Assembly (NCBI GenBank): GCA_023436175.1
Contig: JAEZKE010000156.1
Location: forward strand, 42,501 to 64,651
Origin: Methanobacteriota archaeon
GTDB taxonomy: Archaea; Methanobacteriota; Methanobacteria; Methanobacteriales; Methanobacteriaceae
Reading direction: 5' to 3'
DNA: 22,151 nucleotides
The notes beneath the pieces are model-generated. The model searched no databases. It worked only from the letters and a program-made list of their open reading frames with translations, and was not told where the DNA came from. Below are positions 8,139 through 15,277 of the stretch, piece after piece (within the stretch, counting starts at the first letter, position 1; each line of letters begins with the position of its first letter). Position numbers and translations under genes: made by a program.

Positions 8139-8405
8139 GGATGTTAAATTCCAGTCCACTAAATATCTAATGATAACATTCTAAATTGAATATTAGAACT
8201 TTATTAAGGGTTTTATTTTGAAATTAACTATTTAAAGTTTAAGTTAGAATATATGCTCTTTTAATTTTCAAATTTTTAAGTTAATTACCAGTTTAACTGA
8301 TACAAAAAGATATGTTGCTTCATTAGTAAACCTTATATAAAATAATTATTCAATTTAACATAATGCAAATGTATTGAAATTCTGTTTTTGACAGTTAAAC
8401 AAAGT

Positions 8406-8434
8406 ATTAGTTTTTATTACAAATTAAAACTAAT
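8406..8434. repeat. 9-bp perfect inverted repeat upstream of the exporter promoter
   Basis: ATTAGTTTT at 8406-8414 is mirrored by AAAACTAAT at 8426-8434 with an 11-base spacer. It ends 16 bases before the TATA-like box at 8451, where an archaeal activator or repressor could bind. Confidence 0.45.
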
Positions 8435-8440
8435 TTAACA

Positions 8441-8458
8441 TGGAAAGAATTTTATATT
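8441..8458 (+). promoter_or_regulatory. Candidate promoter of the ABC exporter operon
   Basis: TTTATATT at 8451-8458 follows the purine-rich BRE-like run GGAAAGAA. Initiation near 8481 leaves a leader of about 36 nt that contains the AAAGGT ribosome site (8506-8511) before ATG 8517. Confidence 0.45.
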
Positions 8459-8516
8459 AAAATAATCTGTTCCTATATATCTATCAATTACAACTACGAA
8501 TATTCAAAGGTAAAAC

Positions 8517-10004
8517 ATGAACGAAATAAAAACCTCTAAAACTGGCATTGGAATTGTAGCTATTTTCACCACCTTAAGCATATTTCTACTTAACATTCCA
8601 ATGTTTAATAATGCAGGAATAATGATGGTTCTTAAGATTGTTATATTTCTCTTACCTGGATATTCTTTATTATCAATGATATTTCCGGGTAGAAATATCA
8701 ATAACGCTAAGCTCTTTTTAGTTAGCATACTATGTAGTTTAATAATTGTATTTTCACTGGCATTGATATTAGGAGTACTTTTAAATGTTGATAACGGGAC
8801 TTTTATCAATGTCTTACTTGTCATTACCAACATTTTTGTTGCAATTGCATTTATACGAAGGCTAAATCTATCAAAGAAGATAGAAAATAAGTATATCATT
8901 TGCGAAAGCTGTGGAAATTACTATCAACTTAAAATAGGGGAGTTATTAGAGGATTTTGAATCATGTCAGTGTGGTGGATCGCTTAAATATGCAGAAGAAA
9001 GAGATTTATTTAATTATGGACCTGAAGTTATGGATATCACTACAAATATTGAAATTAATAAACTAAATTTATCTAAATTCAAGTTATCATTGATTGTATT
9101 TTTGATTATATTATCCGGAATTATTTTAAACTATTTAATTGGAATTCAATTGACTTCAATTATTTTATTTTTAATTATTTTATCTGTAGTGGGTTATTTA
9201 TTCAAAATTAATTATGATGTTTTACGTAAGCACAGGTTCTTCGTTAACTTTTCAAAATACAGGTATTTACTTATAGAGCTTGTTAAAAGGGATATAAAGA
9301 TTAAATACAGAAGATCTGTACTTGGAATATTCTGGAGTTTCTTGAATCCCCTGTTGATGATGATAGTGTTAACTATTATATTTCAAACTTTCTTTGCTCA
9401 TAACATAGCGAATTATCCAGTTTATTTATTAACAGGTAGACTTGTATTTGATTTCTATGCACAGGGAAGTAAGGCAGCTATGGGTTCAATAAAAAGAAAT
9501 GCATCAATTATAAAAAAGATATATGTACCAAAGTATATGTACAGTTTAGGTGTAATTCTGTCTAATTTTGTAACATTTGGACTTTCTCTTATAGTTCTTT
9601 TTGGAGTAATGCTGGTTACAAATGCACCTTTCACAATTTATATACTATTTGCAATTCTACCAATTTTATTATTGCTTATGTTTACTATAGGTGCGGGTCT
9701 TTTACTTGCTACTGTGACAACATTTTTCAGAGATATAGAACATTTGTATGGAGTTTTCATAACTATGCTGATGTATGGAAGCGCAATCTTTTATCCTGTA
9801 GATATTATTCCAGAAAGCTACCGCTTCTTATTTGAATTGAATCCATTATATGCTATAATAAGTTTATGCAGGGATTCTTTCCTGTATGGGCAGATATTTG
9901 ATATGAATACATTGTTGTATGCCTCGGCTGTGTCTATAATATTGCTTGTTTCAGGCATACTTCTGTTTTATAAATATCAGGATAGATTTATATTATATGT
10001 TTAA
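8517..10004 (+). CDS. ABC-2 type polysaccharide export permease with N-terminal membrane domain and zinc ribbon
   Basis: The C-terminal half (about 250-495) is a Wzm/TagG-type permease: LVKRDIKIKYRRSVLGIFWSFLNP marks the interfacial helix, followed by about six membrane segments and a FYPVDIIPE loop. It would move a lipid-linked glycan or phosphopolymer to the cell surface, powered by the ATPase encoded 33 bases downstream. Unusually, 240-odd residues precede it. Four hydrophobic segments (about 11-28, 36-56, 65-88, 97-113) resemble the DUF1616 membrane domain (FLLPGYSLLSMIFPG), then a cytoplasmic-size zinc ribbon carries Cys129, Cys132, Cys150 and Cys152, then two more membrane segments (about 190-228). 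Usual TagG/Wzm proteins have about 260-280 residues. The frame is continuous, so the fusion is real in this sequence unless it hides an assembly error. ATG 8517 has AAAGGT five bases upstream. Permease call firm; DUF1616 resemblance moderate. Confidence 0.88.
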   Translation: MNEIKTSKTGIGIVAIFTTLSIFLLNIPMFNNAGIMMVLKIVIFLLPGYSLLSMIFPGRNINNAKLFLVSILCSLIIVFSLALILGVLLNVDNGTFINVLLVITNIFVAIAFIRRLNLSKKIENKYIICESCGNYYQLKIGELLEDFESCQCGGSLKYAEERDLFNYGPEVMDITTNIEINKLNLSKFKLSLIVFLIILSGIILNYLIGIQLTSIILFLIILSVVGYLFKINYDVLRKHRFFVNFSKYRYLLIELVKRDIKIKYRRSVLGIFWSFLNPLLMMIVLTIIFQTFFAHNIANYPVYLLTGRLVFDFYAQGSKAAMGSIKRNASIIKKIYVPKYMYSLGVILSNFVTFGLSLIVLFGVMLVTNAPFTIYILFAILPILLLLMFTIGAGLLLATVTTFFRDIEHLYGVFITMLMYGSAIFYPVDIIPESYRFLFELNPLYAIISLCRDSFLYGQIFDMNTLLYASAVSIILLVSGILLFYKYQDRFILYV

Positions 10005-10027
10005 GAATAATTCAAGTAATTATTATC

Positions 10028-10034
10028 AGGTGAT
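10028..10034 (+). promoter_or_regulatory. Strong ribosome binding site selecting a TTG start
   Basis: AGGTGAT, complementary to the archaeal 16S rRNA 3' end, sits three bases before TTG 10038. Because this site pairs with the distal part of the anti-Shine-Dalgarno, the spacing is normal. It decides the TTG over any later ATG. Confidence 0.75.
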
Positions 10035-10037
10035 AAA

Positions 10038-10769
10038 TTGAATAAAACGGTTATCCAAGTTAATGACGTTGGAATGGAATTTAATTTAAGCCAGGAAAAA
10101 ATAGATAACCTTAAAGAGTATTTTATTAAACTTTTAAAAAGAGAACTTCTATTTCAAGAATTTTGGGCTCTTAAAAATGTATCATTTGAAGTTAAAAAAG
10201 GCGATAGGGTTGGAATAATTGGACTAAATGGAGCAGGTAAAAGTACTCTTCTTAAGATAATTTCGGGAGTTATGAAACCTACGGAGGGCACTGTTAACAT
10301 AAAAGGTAAAGTTGTACCTTTATTAGAGCTTGGTGCTGGATTTGACAGTAATTATACTGGAAGGGAAAATATATTCCTTAACGGTGCTATGTTGGGATAT
10401 ACTAAAGAATTCTTAGAAAAAAAGTTCGATGAAATAGTGGAGTTTTCAGAGATTGGCGAATTTATTGACGTTCCTCTTAAAAATTATTCGTCTGGAATGA
10501 AGGCTAGATTAGGTTTTTCAGTTGCTACAATGGTGGAACCTGAAATACTTGTTTTAGATGAGGTACTGTCAGTTGGAGACGCAAAATTCAGGAAAAAAAG
10601 TTATGATAAAATAACTTCACTTTTTGATAATGGAATAACAGTTTTGTTTGTATCCCATTCAATAAACCAGGTTAAAAACTTGTGTAACAAAGTAATATGG
10701 CTTGAAAAAGGAAGAATAGTAATGCAGGGTGATACAGAAGAAGTTTGCGCTGCATATGCGAAAAGTTAA
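10038..10769 (+). CDS. ABC transporter ATPase for polysaccharide export (Wzt/TagH-like)
   Basis: The 243-residue protein powers export of a surface polymer with the permease just upstream (33-base gap, same strand, probably one transcript). It shows Walker A GLNGAGKST (62-70), the signature YSSGMKARL (150-158), Walker B ILVLDE (170-175) and the H-loop His207. The segment ahead of Walker A (LLKRELLFQEFWALKNVSFEV) and the VVPLLELGAGFDSNYTGREN stretch (92-111) are hallmarks of the TagH/Wzt subfamily. It lacks the C-terminal carbohydrate-recognition domain of long Wzt proteins, so export probably does not depend on a terminal cap in that way. Start TTG 10038 is set by AGGTGAT. It converges with the TagB/F-like gene ending at 10791, only 21 bases away. 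Confidence 0.93.
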   Translation: MNKTVIQVNDVGMEFNLSQEKIDNLKEYFIKLLKRELLFQEFWALKNVSFEVKKGDRVGIIGLNGAGKSTLLKIISGVMKPTEGTVNIKGKVVPLLELGAGFDSNYTGRENIFLNGAMLGYTKEFLEKKFDEIVEFSEIGEFIDVPLKNYSSGMKARLGFSVATMVEPEILVLDEVLSVGDAKFRKKSYDKITSLFDNGITVLFVSHSINQVKNLCNKVIWLEKGRIVMQGDTEEVCAAYAKS

Positions 10770-10790
10770 AAAAATGAAGATTTATATGAA

Positions 10791-11951
10791 TTATGTCATT
10801 AATAACTTGTATAACCTCTTCCTTGAATTTCCATCACAGTTCTCTAAATAAACAGCCACAAATTTATCTATAGATGTATTTGTAGGATAATTGTTGATTA
10901 TATCTACTATTTGTTCTGTTTTAAAAGTAATTGGTCCTGGAACTGTTGTTTTATAATTTTCATAAAAACCTCTGCCTGATTTTCCAAATTTAGCCAGGTC
11001 ATAACTGTAAAATATCACTGGTTTTTTCATTAGAGCGTATTCATAAATTATGGAAGAATAATCTGTTATTAAAATATCACAGCAGATTAACAGTGTATTC
11101 AATTTAGAATAATCTGAGAAATCAATAACTCTATTTTGATAATCTCCAGTAGAATATTTATTTAAATTAACTCTATCTGCTATGCGTGGATGAAATCTAA
11201 GACCTAAGACATAATTATCATCTAATTTAGACATTAATTTATCAATATCTAAATGAACCTTAATTTCACCTGCAGTATATTCTTCATCCCTAAATGTAGG
11301 AGCATAGAGTACTATTTTTTTCCCTGATAATTCAGGATAGCTATTGAAGAATTCATCTCTTTTTTCTTGAAGAACAACATTATTAAAGAATAAATCTGTT
11401 CTAGGACATCCTATATTGAATATTTTGTTATCTTCTGCACAAAAAGCAGTTTTATAAACACTTTTCATCCATCTGGATCCTACGATAAAATGAGTGGTAT
11501 TTTTGTTGGTATCTAATGCAAGCTTTTTAATCCACCCTTTCTCACAATCAAGTCCAAATTTCTTTAAAGTACCTGTACCGTGCCATAACTGGACTAATTG
11601 GGTATTTTTTTTGATTTTTACAGCAGAAAATGGTAAAAATACATTATCCATGAATATGATCTTAGAAGTGGCCATATGATATGGCACACTGATAAACATG
11701 TAAATTAAATTTTTAAACAGGTTTTTATTCATTTTAAATGTGTAATTTTCTCGAGTAACTTTTTTAAATATTAAATTTGGGTCCTGCTTTTGGAAGTAAC
11801 GATATGTCGACCCTACATTTCCTTCATCAGTATCGTCATGGGTCATGATGAGAAGTATCTTTTTTTTGTTTATGGGGAATAGATAACTGAGATAGAAAAA
11901 AATGGCCATTATGAAATAGGATGTACGTTTGAAAAAAGATAATTTGTTCAT
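10791..11951 (-). CDS. CDP-glycerol:glycerophosphotransferase family protein, divergent member (TagB/TagF-like)
   Basis: The family moves polyol-phosphate units from CDP-polyol to a membrane-linked acceptor in teichoic-acid synthesis. Of 386 residues, about 8-27 form a hydrophobic N-terminal segment. Family motifs follow: LWHGT (about 122-126), YAPTFRD (216-222), RFHPR (252-256) and ITDYSS (295-300), ending in a PGPI segment and a short helical tail. It differs from its two operon partners: Gly replaces Pro after HGT, HPR replaces HYL, and the NYSGNPK segment near their N-termini is missing, so it may act on another substrate or step. I chose ATG 11951, six bases after AGAGGG (11958-11963), over the in-frame ATG 11966, which has no clear ribosome site and contains this one within its first codons. 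It is the last gene of a three-gene minus-strand operon. Confidence 0.85.
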   Translation of the reverse strand: MNKLSFFKRTSYFIMAIFFYLSYLFPINKKKILLIMTHDDTDEGNVGSTYRYFQKQDPNLIFKKVTRENYTFKMNKNLFKNLIYMFISVPYHMATSKIIFMDNVFLPFSAVKIKKNTQLVQLWHGTGTLKKFGLDCEKGWIKKLALDTNKNTTHFIVGSRWMKSVYKTAFCAEDNKIFNIGCPRTDLFFNNVVLQEKRDEFFNSYPELSGKKIVLYAPTFRDEEYTAGEIKVHLDIDKLMSKLDDNYVLGLRFHPRIADRVNLNKYSTGDYQNRVIDFSDYSKLNTLLICCDILITDYSSIIYEYALMKKPVIFYSYDLAKFGKSGRGFYENYKTTVPGPITFKTEQIVDIINNYPTNTSIDKFVAVYLENCDGNSRKRLYKLLMT

Positions 11952-11978
11952 TGTTAGCCCTCTCATTTTCTATTCTTC

Positions 11979-13160
11979 TCATTTAATGTTTAGATGATTT
12001 AAGATTAAATTAACAATTTTTGAAGAGGCATTTCCATTATCAAAGCTTGTGAATTTATCTAAAAATTTCCTATATTTTCTGCTGTAACGTTTACAATCAT
12101 AATTTTTAACTGCATCAGCTAAATCCAGATTATTTGTTACAATTGGCCCTGGAAACTCATCAAATATGTTGAAATAGAATCCTCTTAAATCATTTTTATA
12201 TTTTTCATAGTCATAAGCATAGATGATCATTGGTCTTTTAAGTAAAGCATAATCAAAAATTACTGAAGAGTAGTCTGTTACTAAAAAGTCAGAGATTAAA
12301 TACAGCTCTTGTATATCTTGAATATAATCACATTTATAAACAAATCCTTCATAGTTACTCCAATCTACAGGGTCTTTTACTAAATAATGTAATTTAACTA
12401 ATATTATATGAGTATCACCAAGTTCTCTTTTTAATAAATCAAAGTCTATCTGCGTGGAAAATTTATATATCCCATTTTCATAGAATTCATCATCTCGCCA
12501 GGTAGGTGCATACAAAATGATTTTCTTGTCTAAAGGTACGTTATATCCTTTTTTAATAGATTCTATTGATTTTGTATCATTTTTTTTAAAGAGAATATCA
12601 TTTCTGGGAAAACCAATGGTTAATATTTCCTTTTGAAAATCAAAACATGATTTGAACTTTTCTGTTGTATAATTACTTTGAGAGATCAGATAATCCCAAG
12701 TTTCAGTATTTTTTTTAAATAACCTTTTATATTCAGATAATTCCATTTTTTCACTCATACTTAAAATATCCATGTCCATAGCTAACTTCTTTAGTGGAGT
12801 ACCATGCCACAGCTGGATATAAATGGTTTCTGGTCTTTTAACTAAAAATGCAGGTAATCTAGTGTCGCATATCCATATTTTGGCTACTGCTAAATAGTAC
12901 AGGTAAAATAATCCTGCTCTTTTGATTTTTTTAGCATTTCCCGGAATTTTTAAATTGATATCATCTAAAGACCAGATACATTTAAATTTTTTATCTAATC
13001 CTTGATTAATTAGCTCTTCATAAACGTACTTTGGATTGCCTGAATAATTTCGGCCAACACTGCTTTCAAAAAATATTACATCATTATTTACAGGCAAAAT
13101 TTTTAGAAAAATGTGATATAATGATATAGCACTTTTTTTAATTATCTGTCTGATATTCAT
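11979..13160 (-). CDS. CDP-glycerol:poly(glycerophosphate) glycerophosphotransferase family protein (TagB/TagF-like)
   Basis: A 393-residue member of the teichoic-acid transferase family. An N-terminal amphipathic region (1-25) probably binds the membrane. GRNYSGNPKYVYEEL starts near 36; LWHGTPLKK (117-125) and KLHYLV (256-261) carry the family's conserved histidines; YAPTWRDDEF is at 217-226 and TDYSSVIFDYA at 295-305. By family knowledge the GT-B fold transfers glycerol- or ribitol-phosphate from a CDP donor; the polyol used here is unknown. It closely parallels the gene just upstream in the operon (same layout, many shared segments), so the two look like an old tandem duplication. ATG 13160 has an AGAGG-type ribosome site about six bases upstream. 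The next gene downstream begins within about 30 bases, indicating co-transcription. Confidence 0.9.
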   Translation of the reverse strand: MNIRQIIKKSAISLYHIFLKILPVNNDVIFFESSVGRNYSGNPKYVYEELINQGLDKKFKCIWSLDDINLKIPGNAKKIKRAGLFYLYYLAVAKIWICDTRLPAFLVKRPETIYIQLWHGTPLKKLAMDMDILSMSEKMELSEYKRLFKKNTETWDYLISQSNYTTEKFKSCFDFQKEILTIGFPRNDILFKKNDTKSIESIKKGYNVPLDKKIILYAPTWRDDEFYENGIYKFSTQIDFDLLKRELGDTHIILVKLHYLVKDPVDWSNYEGFVYKCDYIQDIQELYLISDFLVTDYSSVIFDYALLKRPMIIYAYDYEKYKNDLRGFYFNIFDEFPGPIVTNNLDLADAVKNYDCKRYSRKYRKFLDKFTSFDNGNASSKIVNLILNHLNIK

Positions 13161-13196
13161 GGGAGCCTCTAAGTACTGTATTTTCTTAAATGATAA

Positions 13197-14467
13197 TTAC
13201 ATTAAATCGTTTTTATTATTACTTGATTTTGAATTCTTTTCCAGCCGCTCCTGAGCAGCTACTTTATCTGTATTCTTAAGTTCTAAAATACGATTAATTA
13301 TTCTTTGTGATGCTTTACCATCGTCTTTTTTGTTATATTTATCACGGAAGGCGTTGTATTTATCTTTATACAAATCCTTGTTGTAGTTTTTTATATCATT
13401 GATTAATTCTTCAGTTGTTTTTGAAACTGGACCTGGAATCTCTTCAACAACATTGGAATAGAATCCCCTGAGTTCGTCACGATAGGATTCTAAATCATAC
13501 ATAAAGAAGAACATGGGCCTGTTTAATACACTGTAATCAAACATGACTGATGAGTAATCTGTAATTAACATGTCTGAAACTAAATATAAATCTGCAATAT
13601 CCTGATCCGCTCCAAAAATATAGACAAAATCTTTGTAATCGGACCAATCGATGTTTTCCATGACTAAATAATGGTATTTAACTATTATAACATATTCTTT
13701 GGATAATCTTTCCTTTAATAAATCAAAATCCATTGCTGTGACAAATTTGTATACGCTTCTCCTGTGAAACTCGTTATCTCGCCATGTAGGTGCATATAAC
13801 AGTACTTTTTTATCTTTAGGAATATCTAAATCGTTTTTTAGCTTGTTTATATACTCCTTGCTGTTATTATTGACCAGAATATCGTTTCTAGGATAGCCAT
13901 AAGTCCATATCTCTTTGTAAGGGGAGAATTTTTTAGAAAATGCAAATGCACTCTTAAATATCTCTGTTGAGAATTCATTTTGGGAGAGGAGAAAATCCCA
14001 TTTTCTAGAGTCCTGGTACATATTACGTTTATAGGTAATTATATTTTCACTTCCAGACATGAAAACATCTTTCATATCTAATCCCAATTTTTTAAGCGGA
14101 GTTCCGTGCCATGTTTGTATATAATATCCCTGTTCTCTCTTTTGAACATAACGTGGATCCCGTGTATCAAATACCCATATTTTAGCCCTTGCCAAATAAT
14201 AATAATACATTAATCTTGATCTTTTTACTTTTTTAGCCTTTCCCGGGATTTTAGTATTTATATCTTCCAGTATCCAGACGCATTTTAGCTTTTTATCTAT
14301 CCCTTGTCTAACCATTTCTTCATAGATATGTTTGGGATTTCCGCTATAATTACGACCCATATTACTTGCAAAGATAATTAAATCATTGCTGATAGGTAAT
14401 TTCCTGAAAAAGGCATATCCAGGTAAAATTACATATTTTTTAATAAATTCTTTCGCATTTAGATCCA
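13197..14467 (-). CDS. CDP-glycerol:poly(glycerophosphate) glycerophosphotransferase family protein (TagB/TagF-like), operon leader
   Basis: First gene of the three-gene minus-strand operon; 423 residues. Motifs, counted from the chosen start: GRNYSGNPKHIYEEM (from about 38), WHGTPLKKLGLDMK (120-133), YAPTWRDNEF (225-234), KYHYLV (264-269), ITDYSSVMFDYS (302-313) and a GFYSNVVEEIPGP segment. The final 20 or so residues are a polar Lys/Asn/Ser tail absent from its partner. The expected reaction is transfer of polyol-phosphate from a CDP donor to a growing or initiating chain at the membrane; donor and chain length cannot be read from sequence. ATG 14467 is preferred over GTG 14477 because TGTGAT (14474-14479), a GGTGAT-like ribosome site, overlaps that GTG and lies six bases before the ATG. 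A consensus TATA box lies about 45 bases upstream. Confidence 0.9.
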
Positions 14468-14497
14468 TGATTATCACAAGTAGTTAAATGAATTTTA

Positions 14498-14518
14498 CTG
14501 ATTTTTTATATAAATCAG
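14498..14518 (-). promoter_or_regulatory. Promoter of the TagB/F-like operon, TATA box inside a palindrome
   Basis: The minus strand carries TTTATATA (14514-14507), an exact match to the methanogen TATA consensus; initiation near 14485 leaves a leader of about 18 nt before ATG 14467. The box lies within a 7-bp perfect inverted repeat, CTGATTT (14498-14504) and AAATCAG (14512-14518). A regulator bound there would block TBP, so repression is the likely mode. The promoter call is good; the operator is inferred from symmetry only. Confidence 0.6.
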
Positions 14519-15229
14519 ATAATTAGATAATAGAATATCTGCTTTAATTATTAATAATTAATTAAAAGATTCAAATTTAGATTGTCCATTATTATATTTA
14601 AAAGTAAGGTATTATTCCTCATATACTCCTTTATAAAACTGATCCAATGGCTGTTTTATTGAATTAAACATAATCGAAAGGTTTATTATCTCTTTTCTTT
14701 AATTAACATTTGATTATTGTCCATAAGCGTTCTGTAATATATTTAAGAATTTTTTTAAAACTAAACTTACTTTCAGATATTACATTTTATCTAAAGCTCT
14801 AATTTAAACATGATTTTCATTGAAGATGATCATAGAACTTAAGTTTATTATACTTAAAATCCCAAAAAATAAAGAGGTATGGTTTGGATGGAGTTATTTG
14901 GTTTTTGAATTAAAAATATAACTCTTACTAATTAATAGTATCAAGCTTATTTATGCGTTGAGTCATACAGTTTATATTTTACAAGAAATGTAGTTTTTTT
15001 GAATAATTCAATTTTTAATAGTCCTTAATTTCATTTATATAATTTAATTAAGACCTAAATGCGGTAAATTAAGAAATTAGTTAATAAATAATAATTATTG
15101 GGAACGAATTAATAGTTAGTTCTAAATTAATTATTTTATCAAAACATTAAATAATAATAAAATTTAATTTTATTTTAAACTATTAAATGATTTGAAATTT
15201 TAACAGGAGTTCATATAATAAGTTTTATG

Positions 15230-15237
15230 TTTATATG
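15230..15237 (+). promoter_or_regulatory. Candidate TATA box of the DUF6270-like gene
   Basis: TTTATATG lies about 48 bases ahead of ATG 15278. Initiation near 15260 would place the GGAGGT ribosome site at the very start of the transcript. A second AT element at about 15212-15220 is an alternative. Confidence 0.4.
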
Positions 15238-15260
15238 ACTATTATAAATTAGTAATCAGT

Positions 15261-15266
15261 GGAGGT
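15261..15266 (+). promoter_or_regulatory. Ribosome binding site GGAGGT
   Basis: A full GGAGGT match to the anti-Shine-Dalgarno lies 11 bases before ATG 15278. It is the best ribosome site in the window and supports that start. Confidence 0.65.
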
Positions 15267-15277
15267 TAAGATTAATA

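Larger units (their letters stand above)
8139..8516. other. Intergenic region ahead of the exporter operon
   Basis: No gene is seen in 378 bases. It holds weak T-rich tracts at 8208-8218 and 8252-8275, a 9-bp perfect inverted repeat at 8406-8434 and a candidate promoter at 8441-8458 for the exporter genes. Confidence 0.5.
14468..15277. other. Divergent intergenic region
   Basis: No gene is seen in 810 bases. At the left is the minus-strand promoter and palindrome (14498-14518), at the right a plus-strand promoter and ribosome site (15230-15266), and between them an imperfect hairpin at 15090-15135 (AATAATTA/TAATTATT with GAAC/GTTC inside). Open frames inside are short and have no ribosome sites. 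Confidence 0.5.

Noticed and set aside
8504..8899. Minus-strand open frame of 131 codons
   Set aside because: It mirrors the N-terminal membrane domain of the export permease, which has a promoter and ribosome site on the plus strand.
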